8,869 bases of DNA from Rhodospirillales bacterium (GCA_018664265.1 JABJOR010000246.1:1-8869); one strand, 5' to 3'. Shown: positions 1-6,818, numbered from the stretch's first letter. Notes: generated by a model from the sequence alone, not told the origin. Translations and numbers: made by a program.

Positions 1-293
1 AATATATTATCGAGGGACACAAGCGGCTTACCTCACCTCTCGTCGGCGTAGCATTCGTTCTAATCGCTCTGGTTTGTCAATTTTCCGGAGGGTTTACCCG
101 TCGCAATCATATTAAGCGAACGCTATTTGCTGTGTTCATTGTTATGGGACTGCAAATTCTGATATTGGGAATAGAAAACATGAGCGCGAGAAACATGTCG
201 CTTATACCTCTCATGTACGCGGCGACAATCATTCCGATTATTGGCAGTATAATCTTGTTACTAAAGCCGCCGAAAATTGACTTCCTGAATTAG
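1..293 (+). CDS. lptF: LPS export permease LptF/LptG-type, C-terminal end (partial)
   Basis: Reading from base 3, the frame is open to a TAG at 291-293 and gives the last 96 residues of a membrane protein whose 5' part lies outside the window. It begins YIIEGHKRLTSPLVGVAF, which matches the E-x-H-R-L-x-x-P-L element ahead of the last membrane helices in LptF/LptG (YjgP/YjgQ) permeases. A hydrophobic helix, a short basic loop (GGFTRRNHIKR) and two more hydrophobic helices follow, ending LLLKPPKIDFLN. Known role of the family: inner-membrane permease of the LptB2FG ABC transporter that extracts lipopolysaccharide and feeds the Lpt bridge. The 'SGGFTRR' loop and 'SLIPLMY' stretch look more like alphaproteobacterial LptF than LptG, but with only the tail visible this is a lean, not a proof. 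It ends 11 bases from the stop of the convergent FkbM gene, with no terminator hairpin visible between them. Confidence 0.68.
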   Translation, partial: YIIEGHKRLTSPLVGVAFVLIALVCQFSGGFTRRNHIKRTLFAVFIVMGLQILILGIENMSARNMSLIPLMYAATIIPIIGSIILLLKPPKIDFLN

Positions 294-304
294 CCAGATT
301 GATA

Positions 305-1045
305 TCACTCAGCAATCCAAATTACGTCACCACTTGTTATGACTTCAAGTTTCTCAAGCGGTTTAATCGCGTCCCCTGTGCTAAGAAATGGTGCATAACC
401 CCACGCAACAAGGAGCTCCCAAAATCCGTTCAGAGAATCACCTGCACGACTGAGTTGATGATCAACCATTTCAATCATGATCACAGGCATATATTTTCGG
501 ATGCTTTGCTCACCACCGAGAACCATGCGTTGTTCCCAACCCTCAATATCCGCTTTTATAAAATCCAGTTTTGGCAATTCTTGCTGTCGAACAAAATCAT
601 CGATTGTATTGATGTGCACGGATTCGATTTTCACGTCGGCGTATTCACCCACTTCGCCCATATGGGATACACCATACTTAACCACACCATTCTTTTTTAC
701 AGGAACAACCAAATCAATTTCGCCAATAGAATCTCCCAAGCCTTCAGGAACTATAGTCGTATTAGATCTGCTATTTCGAGCCAGAGACCGGCGTAGAATT
801 GAGCGCGCATATCGGCCAGGTTCAAACGAATAAACATGACCGTTTGAGGCGACTTTCGCAAATAACTTGGCAAATTGCCCGGCATGACCCCCAACATCCA
901 GAACAATGCCATTTTCAGGTATCAATCGTTCAAACATAGGCAACATGCCCAAATGATGTTGTTTATACACAGCCTTGAAAGCATGCGCTAAATACGTGAA
1001 TCGTGCTCGCAGCGGTAGTTCGGATATTGAGTATTCATTCGTCAT
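305..1045 (-). CDS. FkbM-family SAM-dependent methyltransferase (second of pair)
   Basis: The 246-residue protein has a Rossmann-type methyltransferase fold of the FkbM family. The SAM-binding motif I is VLDVGGHAGQ (residues 48-57). The acidic end of strand 2 is FEPG (74-77). The family hallmark is DFIKADIEGWE (161-171), the variant of the usual 'IKIDVEGxE'. IEM (191-193) follows. FkbM enzymes O-methylate sugars or polyketides, and in bacteria they often sit in polysaccharide or glycolipid loci; the substrate here cannot be read from sequence. No signal peptide or membrane helix is seen, so it should be cytosolic. The ATG at 1043-1045 lies 15 bases after the stop of the upstream FkbM gene, so the two are probably co-transcribed. 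The ribosome site is weak (GTGGAAAT). The gene is convergent with the Lpt permease gene. The long open frames on the opposite strand are shadows of this gene. Confidence 0.9.
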   Translation of the reverse strand: MTNEYSISELPLRARFTYLAHAFKAVYKQHHLGMLPMFERLIPENGIVLDVGGHAGQFAKLFAKVASNGHVYSFEPGRYARSILRRSLARNSRSNTTIVPEGLGDSIGEIDLVVPVKKNGVVKYGVSHMGEVGEYADVKIESVHINTIDDFVRQQELPKLDFIKADIEGWEQRMVLGGEQSIRKYMPVIMIEMVDHQLSRAGDSLNGFWELLVAWGYAPFLSTGDAIKPLEKLEVITSGDVIWIAE

Positions 1046-1060
1046 CTATATTTCCACTCA

Positions 1061-1804
1061 TTATATCGGCAGGAAAATAAAATTATTGTAATACCGCCCA
1101 CCAGCAAAATTCCGGTGGTGCTTTTCAATATCAAAAAAGGCTTCCAACGGCTGAACCTTGTTTTCATGATAGCCATGGGTTGTATAGCCCAGGGATTCAA
1201 CAAACTTCAAAGACGTCCACAAGTCTTCGCCGGTATGGCTCTCTTCAATTTCAATCAGCATTACTGGGCGGTCCCGTGAAATTGTTTCCACAGCACCTTC
1301 CAGAATTTGTTTTTCAAAACCTTCTGCATCAATCTTTATAAACCCGATATTATTCATCAACAGGCTGTCGAGACGCGATGTTTGAACCTTGATTGTAATA
1401 TGTTCCGCATCATCGCCAATGGTTCTTAAAGTTGCGGTCTGATTATAAATACGGCCATTTTTCACAGGCAGATGGAAATCAGCTTCACCGTCTACGTTGC
1501 TCAAGGCTATGTTATGGCATTGCAGATTATGCGGAGCGGTACGCCGGACACGTTCATAGAACATGGGAATAGGCTCAAAGGCATGAACATCCAGCCCCTG
1601 ACGGGCGAGCAAATAGCTAAACACGCCTTTGTTCGAGCCGACATCCAGGGCAACCCGGCCATCAGGTGCCAGTTGCTCCAATGCCTGCAATTCAGGCTCA
1701 CCCGTGCGCAGGGCACGGCGGCAAAAATACGACCGATAAAGCGGGGCCGTCAACGGGTTGTATTTAATTTTGTCGCGCAGGCTAATCTGTAGTGTATTTG
1801 GCAT
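1061..1804 (-). CDS. FkbM-family SAM-dependent methyltransferase (first of pair)
   Basis: The 247-residue protein belongs to the same family as its downstream neighbour but is clearly diverged from it. Motif I is ALDVGSNKG (residues 52-60), the strand-2 acidic residue is in FEP (76-78), the FkbM signature is FIKIDAEGFE (155-164), and LIEIEE (183-188) follows. The N-terminal 50 residues are basic (LRDKIKYN, YFCRRALR) with no membrane helix. Family knowledge points to O-methylation of a sugar or lipid-linked glycan; the acceptor is unknown. The ATG at 1802-1804 has a weak upstream site (AGCGAGA). The end of the protein (RNFAGGRYYNNFIFLPI) resembles the common FkbM C-terminus. It leads a two-gene minus-strand operon and is divergent, across about 147 bases, from the membrane protein gene. 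I saw no convincing promoter hexamers in that gap. Confidence 0.9.
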   Translation of the reverse strand: MPNTLQISLRDKIKYNPLTAPLYRSYFCRRALRTGEPELQALEQLAPDGRVALDVGSNKGVFSYLLARQGLDVHAFEPIPMFYERVRRTAPHNLQCHNIALSNVDGEADFHLPVKNGRIYNQTATLRTIGDDAEHITIKVQTSRLDSLLMNNIGFIKIDAEGFEKQILEGAVETISRDRPVMLIEIEESHTGEDLWTSLKFVESLGYTTHGYHENKVQPLEAFFDIEKHHRNFAGGRYYNNFIFLPI

Positions 1805-1951
1805 AATTCTCGCTAAATTTTCCGTAATAGACAGCGACTTATAACACGCTCAGGCAGTATTGCGAGCATCTGATTGCTTGAAATTAAAATCAATAAGCCT
1901 CATGTGACGTTCATCAATGATCTTTCAACACAGATACGCTATGGTGCGTTC

Positions 1952-2599
1952 ATGCATATTTTATTTCTCTTTGGCTGGGCTCTTTTAATCGCTGCATTTG
2001 CAGCAGCTGCTAGCGAGCCTTTCGTTACGATCGCCAGCAGCGGGCGGGACCTGTCCGGCAGTGTCATAACCTCGGCCTATGATTTGTGGTATACGCTTGC
2101 GCCGGGGCATCTGGTGCTAAGCAAGATCAGATTAGAAAGTATACTTCCGGCGTTGTGGGACCCTGTTCTGACAAGCATTCTCGTGTTGCCAGCCTGGTTT
2201 TTGCTGGGAGTGCCGGGAACCACTTTGGCCTGGCTCTGCCGGCCGAATAAAATCATGACCGCAGAGGTCCGTGAAGAATACGAACGCCAAAAAGAATCCT
2301 TATTTTTAATTGATGAACTCAATCGCTTGGCCAAAGAAGACGAAACCTATCATCCTCATGAAGATGACAGGGCTCCCGTTCATGAGCTGTTTGATCTGGA
2401 CAAGAGCGAAGATGAAGATATTCGAAAAGCCGTCAGCGATCAGAAGAACCCCTCCATGTACCCAACTCTGGACGACATGGAGACATTCACCGAAGATCAA
2501 CAACTGCTTGATATAAACCAGCTCTATGCAGAACTGGACCAGCTTGAGTCAACTCAAGACGAACAGCCCTTGCCGAAAATCACAAAAGAAGAATCATAA
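1952..2599 (+). CDS. Unrecognised two-helix membrane protein with long acidic cytosolic tail
   Basis: I do not recognise a named family. From the ATG at 1952 the protein has 215 residues. A hydrophobic N-terminal helix (residues 2-20, ILFLFGWALLIAAFAAAA) is followed by a roughly 50-residue loop containing SAYDLWYTLAPG (41-52) and PALWDP (66-71). A second helix (73-95, ILVLPAWFLLGVPGTTLAWL) follows. The loop and second helix look conserved in style: I recall similar 'YDLWY..PG' and 'P.LWDP' proteins in alphaproteobacteria, without a known function. Residues 100-215 are hydrophilic and strongly acidic (HEDDR, DLDKSEDEDI, LDDMETFTEDQQ). Basic RPNK directly after helix 2 suggests a cytosolic tail. 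The frame is open further upstream to a TTG at 1874 with no ATG before 1952. I chose the ATG because it starts the membrane helix directly and has GGTG 5 bases upstream. It is convergent with lepA, with 9 bases between the stops. Confidence 0.75.
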   Translation: MHILFLFGWALLIAAFAAAASEPFVTIASSGRDLSGSVITSAYDLWYTLAPGHLVLSKIRLESILPALWDPVLTSILVLPAWFLLGVPGTTLAWLCRPNKIMTAEVREEYERQKESLFLIDELNRLAKEDETYHPHEDDRAPVHELFDLDKSEDEDIRKAVSDQKNPSMYPTLDDMETFTEDQQLLDINQLYAELDQLESTQDEQPLPKITKEES

Positions 2600-2608
2600 C
2601 CGAGACGA

Positions 2609-4429
2609 TCAGTCGTCACCGGTCTTCAGGGCAGCGAGAAACGCAGATTGCGGAATTTCCACATTGCCGAACTGGCGCATACGTTTCTTGCCCTTCTTTT
2701 GCTTCTCCAGAAGCTTCTTTTTACGGGTTATATCGCCACCATAACATTTTGCCGTTACGTCTTTGCGCATGGCAGAAACAGATTCACGAGCAATCACGTT
2801 GCCACCAATTGCCGCTTGCAGGGCAATCTTGAACAACTGACGCGGGATCAGGCCTTTCAGGCGCTTGATGATCTGACGCCCCCGGCCTTCCGCGTGGCTG
2901 CGGTGGGCAATAAAGGCAAGAGCGTCAACGTTGTCCTGATTGACCAAAATGGTCACTTTCACCAGATCTGATTCGATATGCTGATCCATTTCGTAATCGA
3001 AACTGGCATATCCGCGAGATACCGACTTCAAGCGATCATAGAAATCGAACACCACTTCATTCAGTGGCAGGCGGTAAATCACCATGGAGCGGCTGCCCAC
3101 GTAGGTCAGCTCAATCTGCTCGCCCCGGCGTTCCGTGCAAAGCTGCAGGACCGAACCAAGATATTCATCCGGCACCATAATGGATGCCTTGATCCAGGGC
3201 TCCTCGATAGAGGCAATATGCACCACATCCGGCATATCAGCTGGATTGTGCAACTCTTTCATAGAACCATCGTTATGATAGACTTTGTAGACAACGGACG
3301 GCGCAGTGGTGATCAAATCCAGATCAAACTCACGTTCCAGACGTTCCTGTACGATTTCCAGATGCAACAGTCCAAGGAAGCCACAACGATAGCCAATACC
3401 AAGGGCTGCCGACGTTTCGGCCTCATAGTGGAAGCTGGCATCATTCAAATGCAGTTTTTCCAGCGCTTCGCGCAAATCTTCGTATTCAGAAGCATCCACC
3501 GGGAACAGGCCACAGAACACAACCGGAATGGATGGCTTAAAACCGGCGAGCGGCGCGTCCGCGCGACGTTTATCCTCGGTGATGGTGTCACCAATGCTGG
3601 TGTCGGCCACAGTTTTGATAGCAGCGGTAAAGAAGCCCACTTCGCCGGGGCCAAGCTCTCCAACTTTTTCAGGTTTCGGCGTGAACACTCCAACCTGATC
3701 AATCTGGTGAGTGACGCCCTTGGCCATCATATGAATTTTCATGCCCTTTTTCAGGATACCGTCATGGATACGCACCAAAATCATGACACCAAGGTAAGGA
3801 TCATACCAGCTATCAACCAGAAGCGCTTTCAAGGGTGCTTCCGCATCGCCCGTTGGTGCAGGTAAACGCTCAATAATGGCTTCAAGTACCATATCGACGT
3901 TCTTGCCGGTTTTTGCAGAAATCTCGATTGCATCAGACGTATCAAGACCGATGACTTCCTCGATCTGCTCTTTGATCCGCTCTGGCTCTGACGCCGGAAG
4001 ATCAACCTTATTCAATACGGGAATTATTTCATGGTTATTATCTAGAGCCAGATAAACATTAGCCAGGGTCTGGGCTTCCACCCCTTGGGATGCATCCACC
4101 ACCAAAAGCGAGCCTTCGCAAGCCGCAAGCGAGCGGCTGACCTCGTAGGCAAAATCCACATGGCCCGGTGTGTCCATCAAATTGAGTTGGTACATCTCGC
4201 CATTTTTGGCCTTGTAGTCCAGGCGAACGGTGTTGGCTTTGATAGTAATGCCGCGCTCACGCTCGATATCCATGGAATCGAGCACTTGTTCCTTCATCTC
4301 GCGATCCGTCAGACCGCCGCACAGATGAATCATCCGATCGGCAAGCGTAGACTTGCCGTGATCAATATGGGCAACAATGGAAAAGTTGCGAATGTGTTTT
4401 AAATCAGTCATAGCGGCGCGTTGTAGCAT
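2609..4429 (-). CDS. lepA: Elongation factor 4 (LepA), ribosome back-translocation GTPase
   Basis: The 606-residue protein has the full LepA/EF-4 architecture. The G domain carries G1 AHIDHGKST (20-28), G2 RERGITIKA (57-65), G3 DTPGH (86-90), G4 NKVD (140-143) and G5 SAKTG (171-175). An EF-Tu-like beta-barrel, the EF-G-like domains III and V, and the LepA-specific C-terminal domain follow. The last ends [22 protein letters not shown], as in family members. Known role: a translational GTPase that acts on stalled or mistranslocated ribosomes and contributes to 30S biogenesis; it is cytosolic or membrane-associated. Homologues usually begin near [12 protein letters not shown], which is the ATG at 4409-4411. 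The upstream ATG at 4427-4429 is preceded by AAGGCGG at good spacing, so I kept the longer form; the difference is six residues. It is divergent from the phosphoesterase gene and stands alone on its strand here, without the lepB neighbour known in enterobacteria. Confidence 0.98.
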   Translation of the reverse strand: MLQRAAMTDLKHIRNFSIVAHIDHGKSTLADRMIHLCGGLTDREMKEQVLDSMDIERERGITIKANTVRLDYKAKNGEMYQLNLMDTPGHVDFAYEVSRSLAACEGSLLVVDASQGVEAQTLANVYLALDNNHEIIPVLNKVDLPASEPERIKEQIEEVIGLDTSDAIEISAKTGKNVDMVLEAIIERLPAPTGDAEAPLKALLVDSWYDPYLGVMILVRIHDGILKKGMKIHMMAKGVTHQIDQVGVFTPKPEKVGELGPGEVGFFTAAIKTVADTSIGDTITEDKRRADAPLAGFKPSIPVVFCGLFPVDASEYEDLREALEKLHLNDASFHYEAETSAALGIGYRCGFLGLLHLEIVQERLEREFDLDLITTAPSVVYKVYHNDGSMKELHNPADMPDVVHIASIEEPWIKASIMVPDEYLGSVLQLCTERRGEQIELTYVGSRSMVIYRLPLNEVVFDFYDRLKSVSRGYASFDYEMDQHIESDLVKVTILVNQDNVDALAFIAHRSHAEGRGRQIIKRLKGLIPRQLFKIALQAAIGGNVIARESVSAMRKDVTAKCYGGDITRKKKLLEKQKKGKKRMRQFGNVEIPQSAFLAALKTGDD

Positions 4430-4519
4430 TACAGCCGCCTTGTGCCAAGCGATCCTTGCATCAAAGTCCCGCAGAGTTCATCATATGCTCATATCAAAAA
4501 TATTCAGGTAAAAAAATTC

Positions 4520-5281
4520 ATGATTATTGCGCAAATTTCGGACTGCCACGTTATGAACGAGGCCGACCATCCTCATAACTTGCAACTCCAGGACGCCGTT
4601 GCGCGCATCAATTCCATGAAGCAACGCCCGGATGCGGTTGCCATAACCGGCGACATCAACGGTGGTGATGATCTCACCCCGTACGACCAGGCAGCCATTA
4701 TTCTCGGTAAGCTTGAAATGCCCTTTTATGTTATCCCCGGAAATCATGATGATCGTGATGCTCTTCGTCAGACCTTTGATCAACGTGGTTATATGCAGGA
4801 TAATTTCATCCAGTACGGCATCTCACATCATGATGTGCGCATTATAGCGCTTGATACGGCTGTCACTGGTGAATCTTATGGCCATTTGTGCGAAGAGCGG
4901 CTGCGCTGGCTATCCATAAAACTGGCCGAAGATTATGAAAGTCCGACCGTTATCATCATGCATCACCCGCCTTATGAAAGCGGCATTCTATCTATGGACG
5001 GAACAAGGTGTTATGAAGGGGACGCGCTGGCACCAATCCTGAAGCAAAGTCCTAATATTGAACGGGTCATGTGCGGTCATTTGCACCGCCCGACGTTTGC
5101 CTGGTTTGGTGGGACCATCGCCGGGACTTGCCCCTCCACGGCATTTCATGTTGCAGCAGATTTGCTGAACCCGGAAGAAAATTTACCTCACGCAGAAGAA
5201 GATAACCCGGCTTTCCAGCTCCATTACTGGAGTGGATCACGCATGGTGACCCATCAGGTCAGCGTGGCGAAACGGAATTAA
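4520..5281 (+). CDS. Calcineurin-like metallophosphoesterase (CpdA/GpdQ-type class III phosphodiesterase)
   Basis: The 253-residue protein carries all binuclear metal ligands of class III cyclic-nucleotide phosphodiesterases. These are SDCH (D8, H10), TGDIN (D45), GNHDD (N75, H76), MHHPP (H148 with its neighbour H149) and GHLHR (H187, H189). Their order and spacing are close to those in GpdQ (glycerophosphodiesterase) and CpdA (3',5'-cAMP phosphodiesterase). The chemistry is therefore metal-dependent hydrolysis of a phosphodiester. Whether the substrate is cAMP, a glycerophosphodiester or another small diester cannot be told from sequence. There is no signal peptide, so it is probably cytosolic. 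The frame stays open upstream to a GTG at 4442. The ATG at 4520 is preferred because the family typically starts a few residues before the DxH motif (here MIIAQISDCH) and because AGG sits about 11 bases upstream. It is divergent from lepA and ends in a bidirectional terminator shared with the DUF1127 gene. Confidence 0.92.
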   Translation: MIIAQISDCHVMNEADHPHNLQLQDAVARINSMKQRPDAVAITGDINGGDDLTPYDQAAIILGKLEMPFYVIPGNHDDRDALRQTFDQRGYMQDNFIQYGISHHDVRIIALDTAVTGESYGHLCEERLRWLSIKLAEDYESPTVIIMHHPPYESGILSMDGTRCYEGDALAPILKQSPNIERVMCGHLHRPTFAWFGGTIAGTCPSTAFHVAADLLNPEENLPHAEEDNPAFQLHYWSGSRMVTHQVSVAKRN

Positions 5282-5315
5282 AAAAGACCGGGACAATCAC
5301 AGCCCGGACTTTTTA
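5281..5315. terminator. Bidirectional intrinsic terminator between phosphoesterase and DUF1127 genes
   Basis: A stem CCGGG (5288-5292) / CCCGG (5303-5307) has a 10-base loop. It is extended outward, past one A-A mismatch, by AAAAAG pairing with CTTTTT. The T-run on the + strand ends the phosphoesterase transcript. The A-run before the stem becomes a T-run on the minus strand and would end the DUF1127 transcript, whose stop is at 5322. Confidence 0.85.
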
Positions 5316-5321
5316 TTAATT

Positions 5322-5567
5322 TCAAGACCGCCAGAACGGCCTGTTGATTTCTTTCTGTGCCTGTTCACGGCTGATACCCATATCACGGAGCAAATGCTCA
5401 CTCATATTCTTCAACTGTGTGCGTTCCATGCTGCGACGCTGCCAGGTTACCAATGTTTCCACCAGATAAGTCGGGAGCGATGCCATCTGGTTTGCCAGTG
5501 GGGTGATTACTTCAACATTACGCTGTGCGTTTACATCGTTACATGTTGCAACTGAATTCCTGTTCAT
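5322..5567 (-). CDS. DUF1127 (YjiS-like) small protein
   Basis: The small protein has 81 residues from the chosen start. Its C-terminal half is a DUF1127 domain: TWQRRSMERTQLKNM (41-55), HLLRDMGISREQA (58-70) and the closing RPFWR (76-80). The N-terminal 35 residues are unlike the domain and make it longer than the usual 45-70 residues. Members of this family in alphaproteobacteria (for example CcaF1 in Rhodobacter and the short DUF1127 proteins of Agrobacterium) have been linked to RNA turnover and to phosphate and carbon metabolism; arginine-rich examples bind RNA. The start is decided by the ribosome site. AAGGAG (5580-5575) lies one base from the first ATG (5573) but seven from the second (5567), so the second is preferred. 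An 83-residue reading from 5573 is the alternative. It is divergent from the LysR regulator and may be under its control. Confidence 0.9.
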   Translation of the reverse strand: MNRNSVATCNDVNAQRNVEVITPLANQMASLPTYLVETLVTWQRRSMERTQLKNMSEHLLRDMGISREQAQKEINRPFWRS

Positions 5568-5574
5568 AGCCATT

Positions 5575-5580
5575 CTCCTT
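5575..5580 (-). promoter_or_regulatory. Shine-Dalgarno AAGGAG that decides the DUF1127 start
   Basis: On the minus strand AAGGAG is followed by A and then ATG-GCT-ATG. Spacing to the second ATG (5567) is 7 bases, which is ideal. Spacing to the first (5573) is one base, too short for efficient initiation. Confidence 0.7.
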
Positions 5581-5675
5581 TTTTACACATAGTGTCTGGT
5601 TTCAAATTGTTATCCTGTCTTGCACTTAACCTAGGGCAAACCAGGCCACCGCCACAAACGATCATTTCTGATGAG

Positions 5676-5696
5676 TTCATTAGAAAAATTAATGAA
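5676..5696. promoter_or_regulatory. Candidate LysR-type operator (T-N11-A dyad)
   Basis: TTCATTA (5676-5682) and TAATGAA (5690-5696) are a perfect 7-bp inverted repeat around a 7-base spacer. The symmetric T5680 and A5692 give the T-N11-A geometry typical of LysR-family binding sites, in the form TTCAT-N11-ATGAA. It lies in the gap between the divergent DUF1127 and lysR genes, where such a regulator usually binds. The assignment to this LysR protein is inference, and the region is AT-rich, which raises the chance background. Confidence 0.45.
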
Positions 5697-5701
5697 ATAG
5701 A

Positions 5702-5741
5702 ATTTTAATATTCCCTAACTTATTGAAAATAATATTAAAAT
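5702..5741. repeat. AT-only 11-bp inverted repeat in the lysR upstream region
   Basis: ATTTTAATATT (5702-5712) and AATATTAAAAT (5731-5741) are exact reverse complements separated by 18 bases. The pair lies about 35 bp (centre to centre) on the lysR side of the T-N11-A dyad. It could be a second binding site, a hairpin in the lysR leader, or chance in very AT-rich DNA. I found no clear -35/-10 pair for lysR here. TTGAAA (5723-5728) is present but has no matching -10 at 16-18 bases. Confidence 0.4.
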
Positions 5742-5812
5742 ATTTATGGAAGATTTATTAAAACGTGATATTATTTCATGAATTAAATAATCTTTACAGA
5801 ATTGAATCCCCT

Positions 5813-6703
5813 ATGGCCCGTCAACTCCCTCCCTTAAACGGTCTGCGCGCCTTTGAGGCTGCCGCCCGACATCTGAGCTTTACCAAAGCGGCAGATGAGC
5901 TTTTTGTGACACAGGCTGCAATTTCACATCAGGTCAAAGGGTTGGAGGATTCCATTGGTCACGCCCTGTTTAACAGGGTGAACAGAGGTTTGAAGCTGAC
6001 GCCGGAAGGGCAGATTCTGTATCCAGCCGTATCAGACGGGCTAGATCTCATGGCTTCTGCATTGCGATATCTGCATGAAACCGACAATGCAGGAACATTG
6101 ACCATTTCAACAATGGATTCCTTTGCGGCTGGCTGGCTTGTGCCAAAACTTGCCGGTTTCCGCCAACAATATCGCGAAATCGATGTCCGTCTTGCTATGG
6201 GCGACCGCTTGGTTGATTTTGCCCATGATGAAGTTGACCTTGCCATTCGTTACGGCCCGGGACACTACCCCGGTTGCGAGACCTGTCACCTTATGGATGA
6301 AGTCATCTTCCCGGTTATCAGTCCCGACCTTTTGGCCTCCGGCCCGCCGATCAACACCCCCGACGACATCCTTAAATACACCTTGCTGCACGACATCATG
6401 CCGGAAGATTGGAACAAATGGTTTTCGCAAGCAGGTGTGTCCAATCCCGGCATTGCAGGCAGCTTATCCATCGAGCATTCCTATCTGGTCATTCAAGCCG
6501 CTGTGGCAGGACAAGGCATTGCGTTGGGTCGCAGTGTATTAGTCGCTGATCAGATCGCCTCAGGGCATCTGGTCCGCCTGCTCGATATCAGCCTGCCTGC
6601 GAGCTACGCCTATTACATGGTCGGCCCCCCTACTATCTGGAACCGTCCAAAAATAAAAATCTTCCGTGACTGGATTATGGAGCAAATTGCCGAAAGCAAA
6701 TAA
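5813..6703 (+). CDS. LysR-family transcriptional regulator, GcvA-like
   Basis: The 296-residue protein is a complete LysR regulator. The start MARQLPPLNGLRAFEAAARHLSFTKAADEL is the typical opening of the GcvA/AmpR-like branch. The winged helix-turn-helix covers about residues 8-65, with FVTQAAISHQVKGLE (31-45) as recognition region and LFNRVNRGLKLTPEG after it. The effector-binding domain follows, with MDSFAAGWLVPKLAGF (101-116), VDLAIRYGPG (141-150), and VIQAAVAGQGIALGR (226-240). GcvA itself controls glycine cleavage, but many paralogues in alphaproteobacteria control unrelated genes, so the target cannot be named. I chose the ATG at 5813 because the family starts there; the frame is open further up to a GTG at 5765. 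No good ribosome site precedes either start. It is divergent from the DUF1127 gene, suggesting regulation of that gene and of itself, and is ended by the hairpin at 6757-6790. Confidence 0.95.
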   Translation: MARQLPPLNGLRAFEAAARHLSFTKAADELFVTQAAISHQVKGLEDSIGHALFNRVNRGLKLTPEGQILYPAVSDGLDLMASALRYLHETDNAGTLTISTMDSFAAGWLVPKLAGFRQQYREIDVRLAMGDRLVDFAHDEVDLAIRYGPGHYPGCETCHLMDEVIFPVISPDLLASGPPINTPDDILKYTLLHDIMPEDWNKWFSQAGVSNPGIAGSLSIEHSYLVIQAAVAGQGIALGRSVLVADQIASGHLVRLLDISLPASYAYYMVGPPTIWNRPKIKIFRDWIMEQIAESK

Positions 6704-6724
6704 GCAAGAGGATTGGACCACAAA

Positions 6725-6740
6725 AGCACAGAGATGTGCT
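6725..6740. other. Small hairpin with GAGA tetraloop after lysR
   Basis: AGCACA (6725-6730), GAGA and TGTGCT (6735-6740) form a perfect 6-bp stem closed by a GNRA-type tetraloop on the + strand. It lies 22 bases after the lysR stop and before the main terminator. No T-run follows, so it is not a terminator on its own. It may cap or stabilise the 3' end of the lysR message; that is inference. Confidence 0.4.
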
Positions 6741-6756
6741 AACGACGTAGTATGGA

Positions 6757-6790
6757 AAAACCCCGCCGGGTTAATCCACAGCGGGGTTTT
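6757..6790. terminator. Strong bidirectional terminator between lysR and folD
   Basis: AAAACCCCGC (6757-6766) pairs perfectly with GCGGGGTTTT (6781-6790), a 10-bp stem with a 14-base loop. The T-run on the + strand ends lysR. The A-run on the left gives a T-run on the minus strand and would end folD, whose stop lies 28 bases away at 6819. A second, short hairpin (GTCAGA at 6804-6809 with TCTGAC at 6813-6818) sits between the folD stop and this terminator. Confidence 0.92.
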
Positions 6791-6818
6791 AATTTAATCG
6801 GCTGTCAGACCCTCTGAC

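Noticed and set aside
299..833. + strand open frames opposite the FkbM gene at 305-1045
   Set aside because: They are antisense shadows with no domain, while the minus-strand protein has all FkbM motifs.
2601..2616. GACGA-TCAG-TCGTC hairpin between the membrane protein gene and lepA
   Set aside because: The 5-bp stem overlaps the lepA stop and has no T-run on either side, so it is not supported as a terminator.
2978..3865. Long (295-codon) + strand open frame opposite lepA
   Set aside because: It lies wholly inside lepA on the other strand, is rich in His, Gln, Phe and Ile as expected from reversed coding sequence, and has no recognisable domain. LepA is certain.
4430..4519. Possible lepA promoter with a TATGAT -10 on the minus strand
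   Set aside because: No acceptable -35 lies 16-18 bases upstream (best is CCTGAA), so I do not list it as a feature.
5604..5615. Minus-strand GGATAACAATTT, identical to part of the E. coli lac operator
   Set aside because: There is no dyad partner half and no LacI-type gene in the window; a 12-base match in AT-rich DNA is likely chance.
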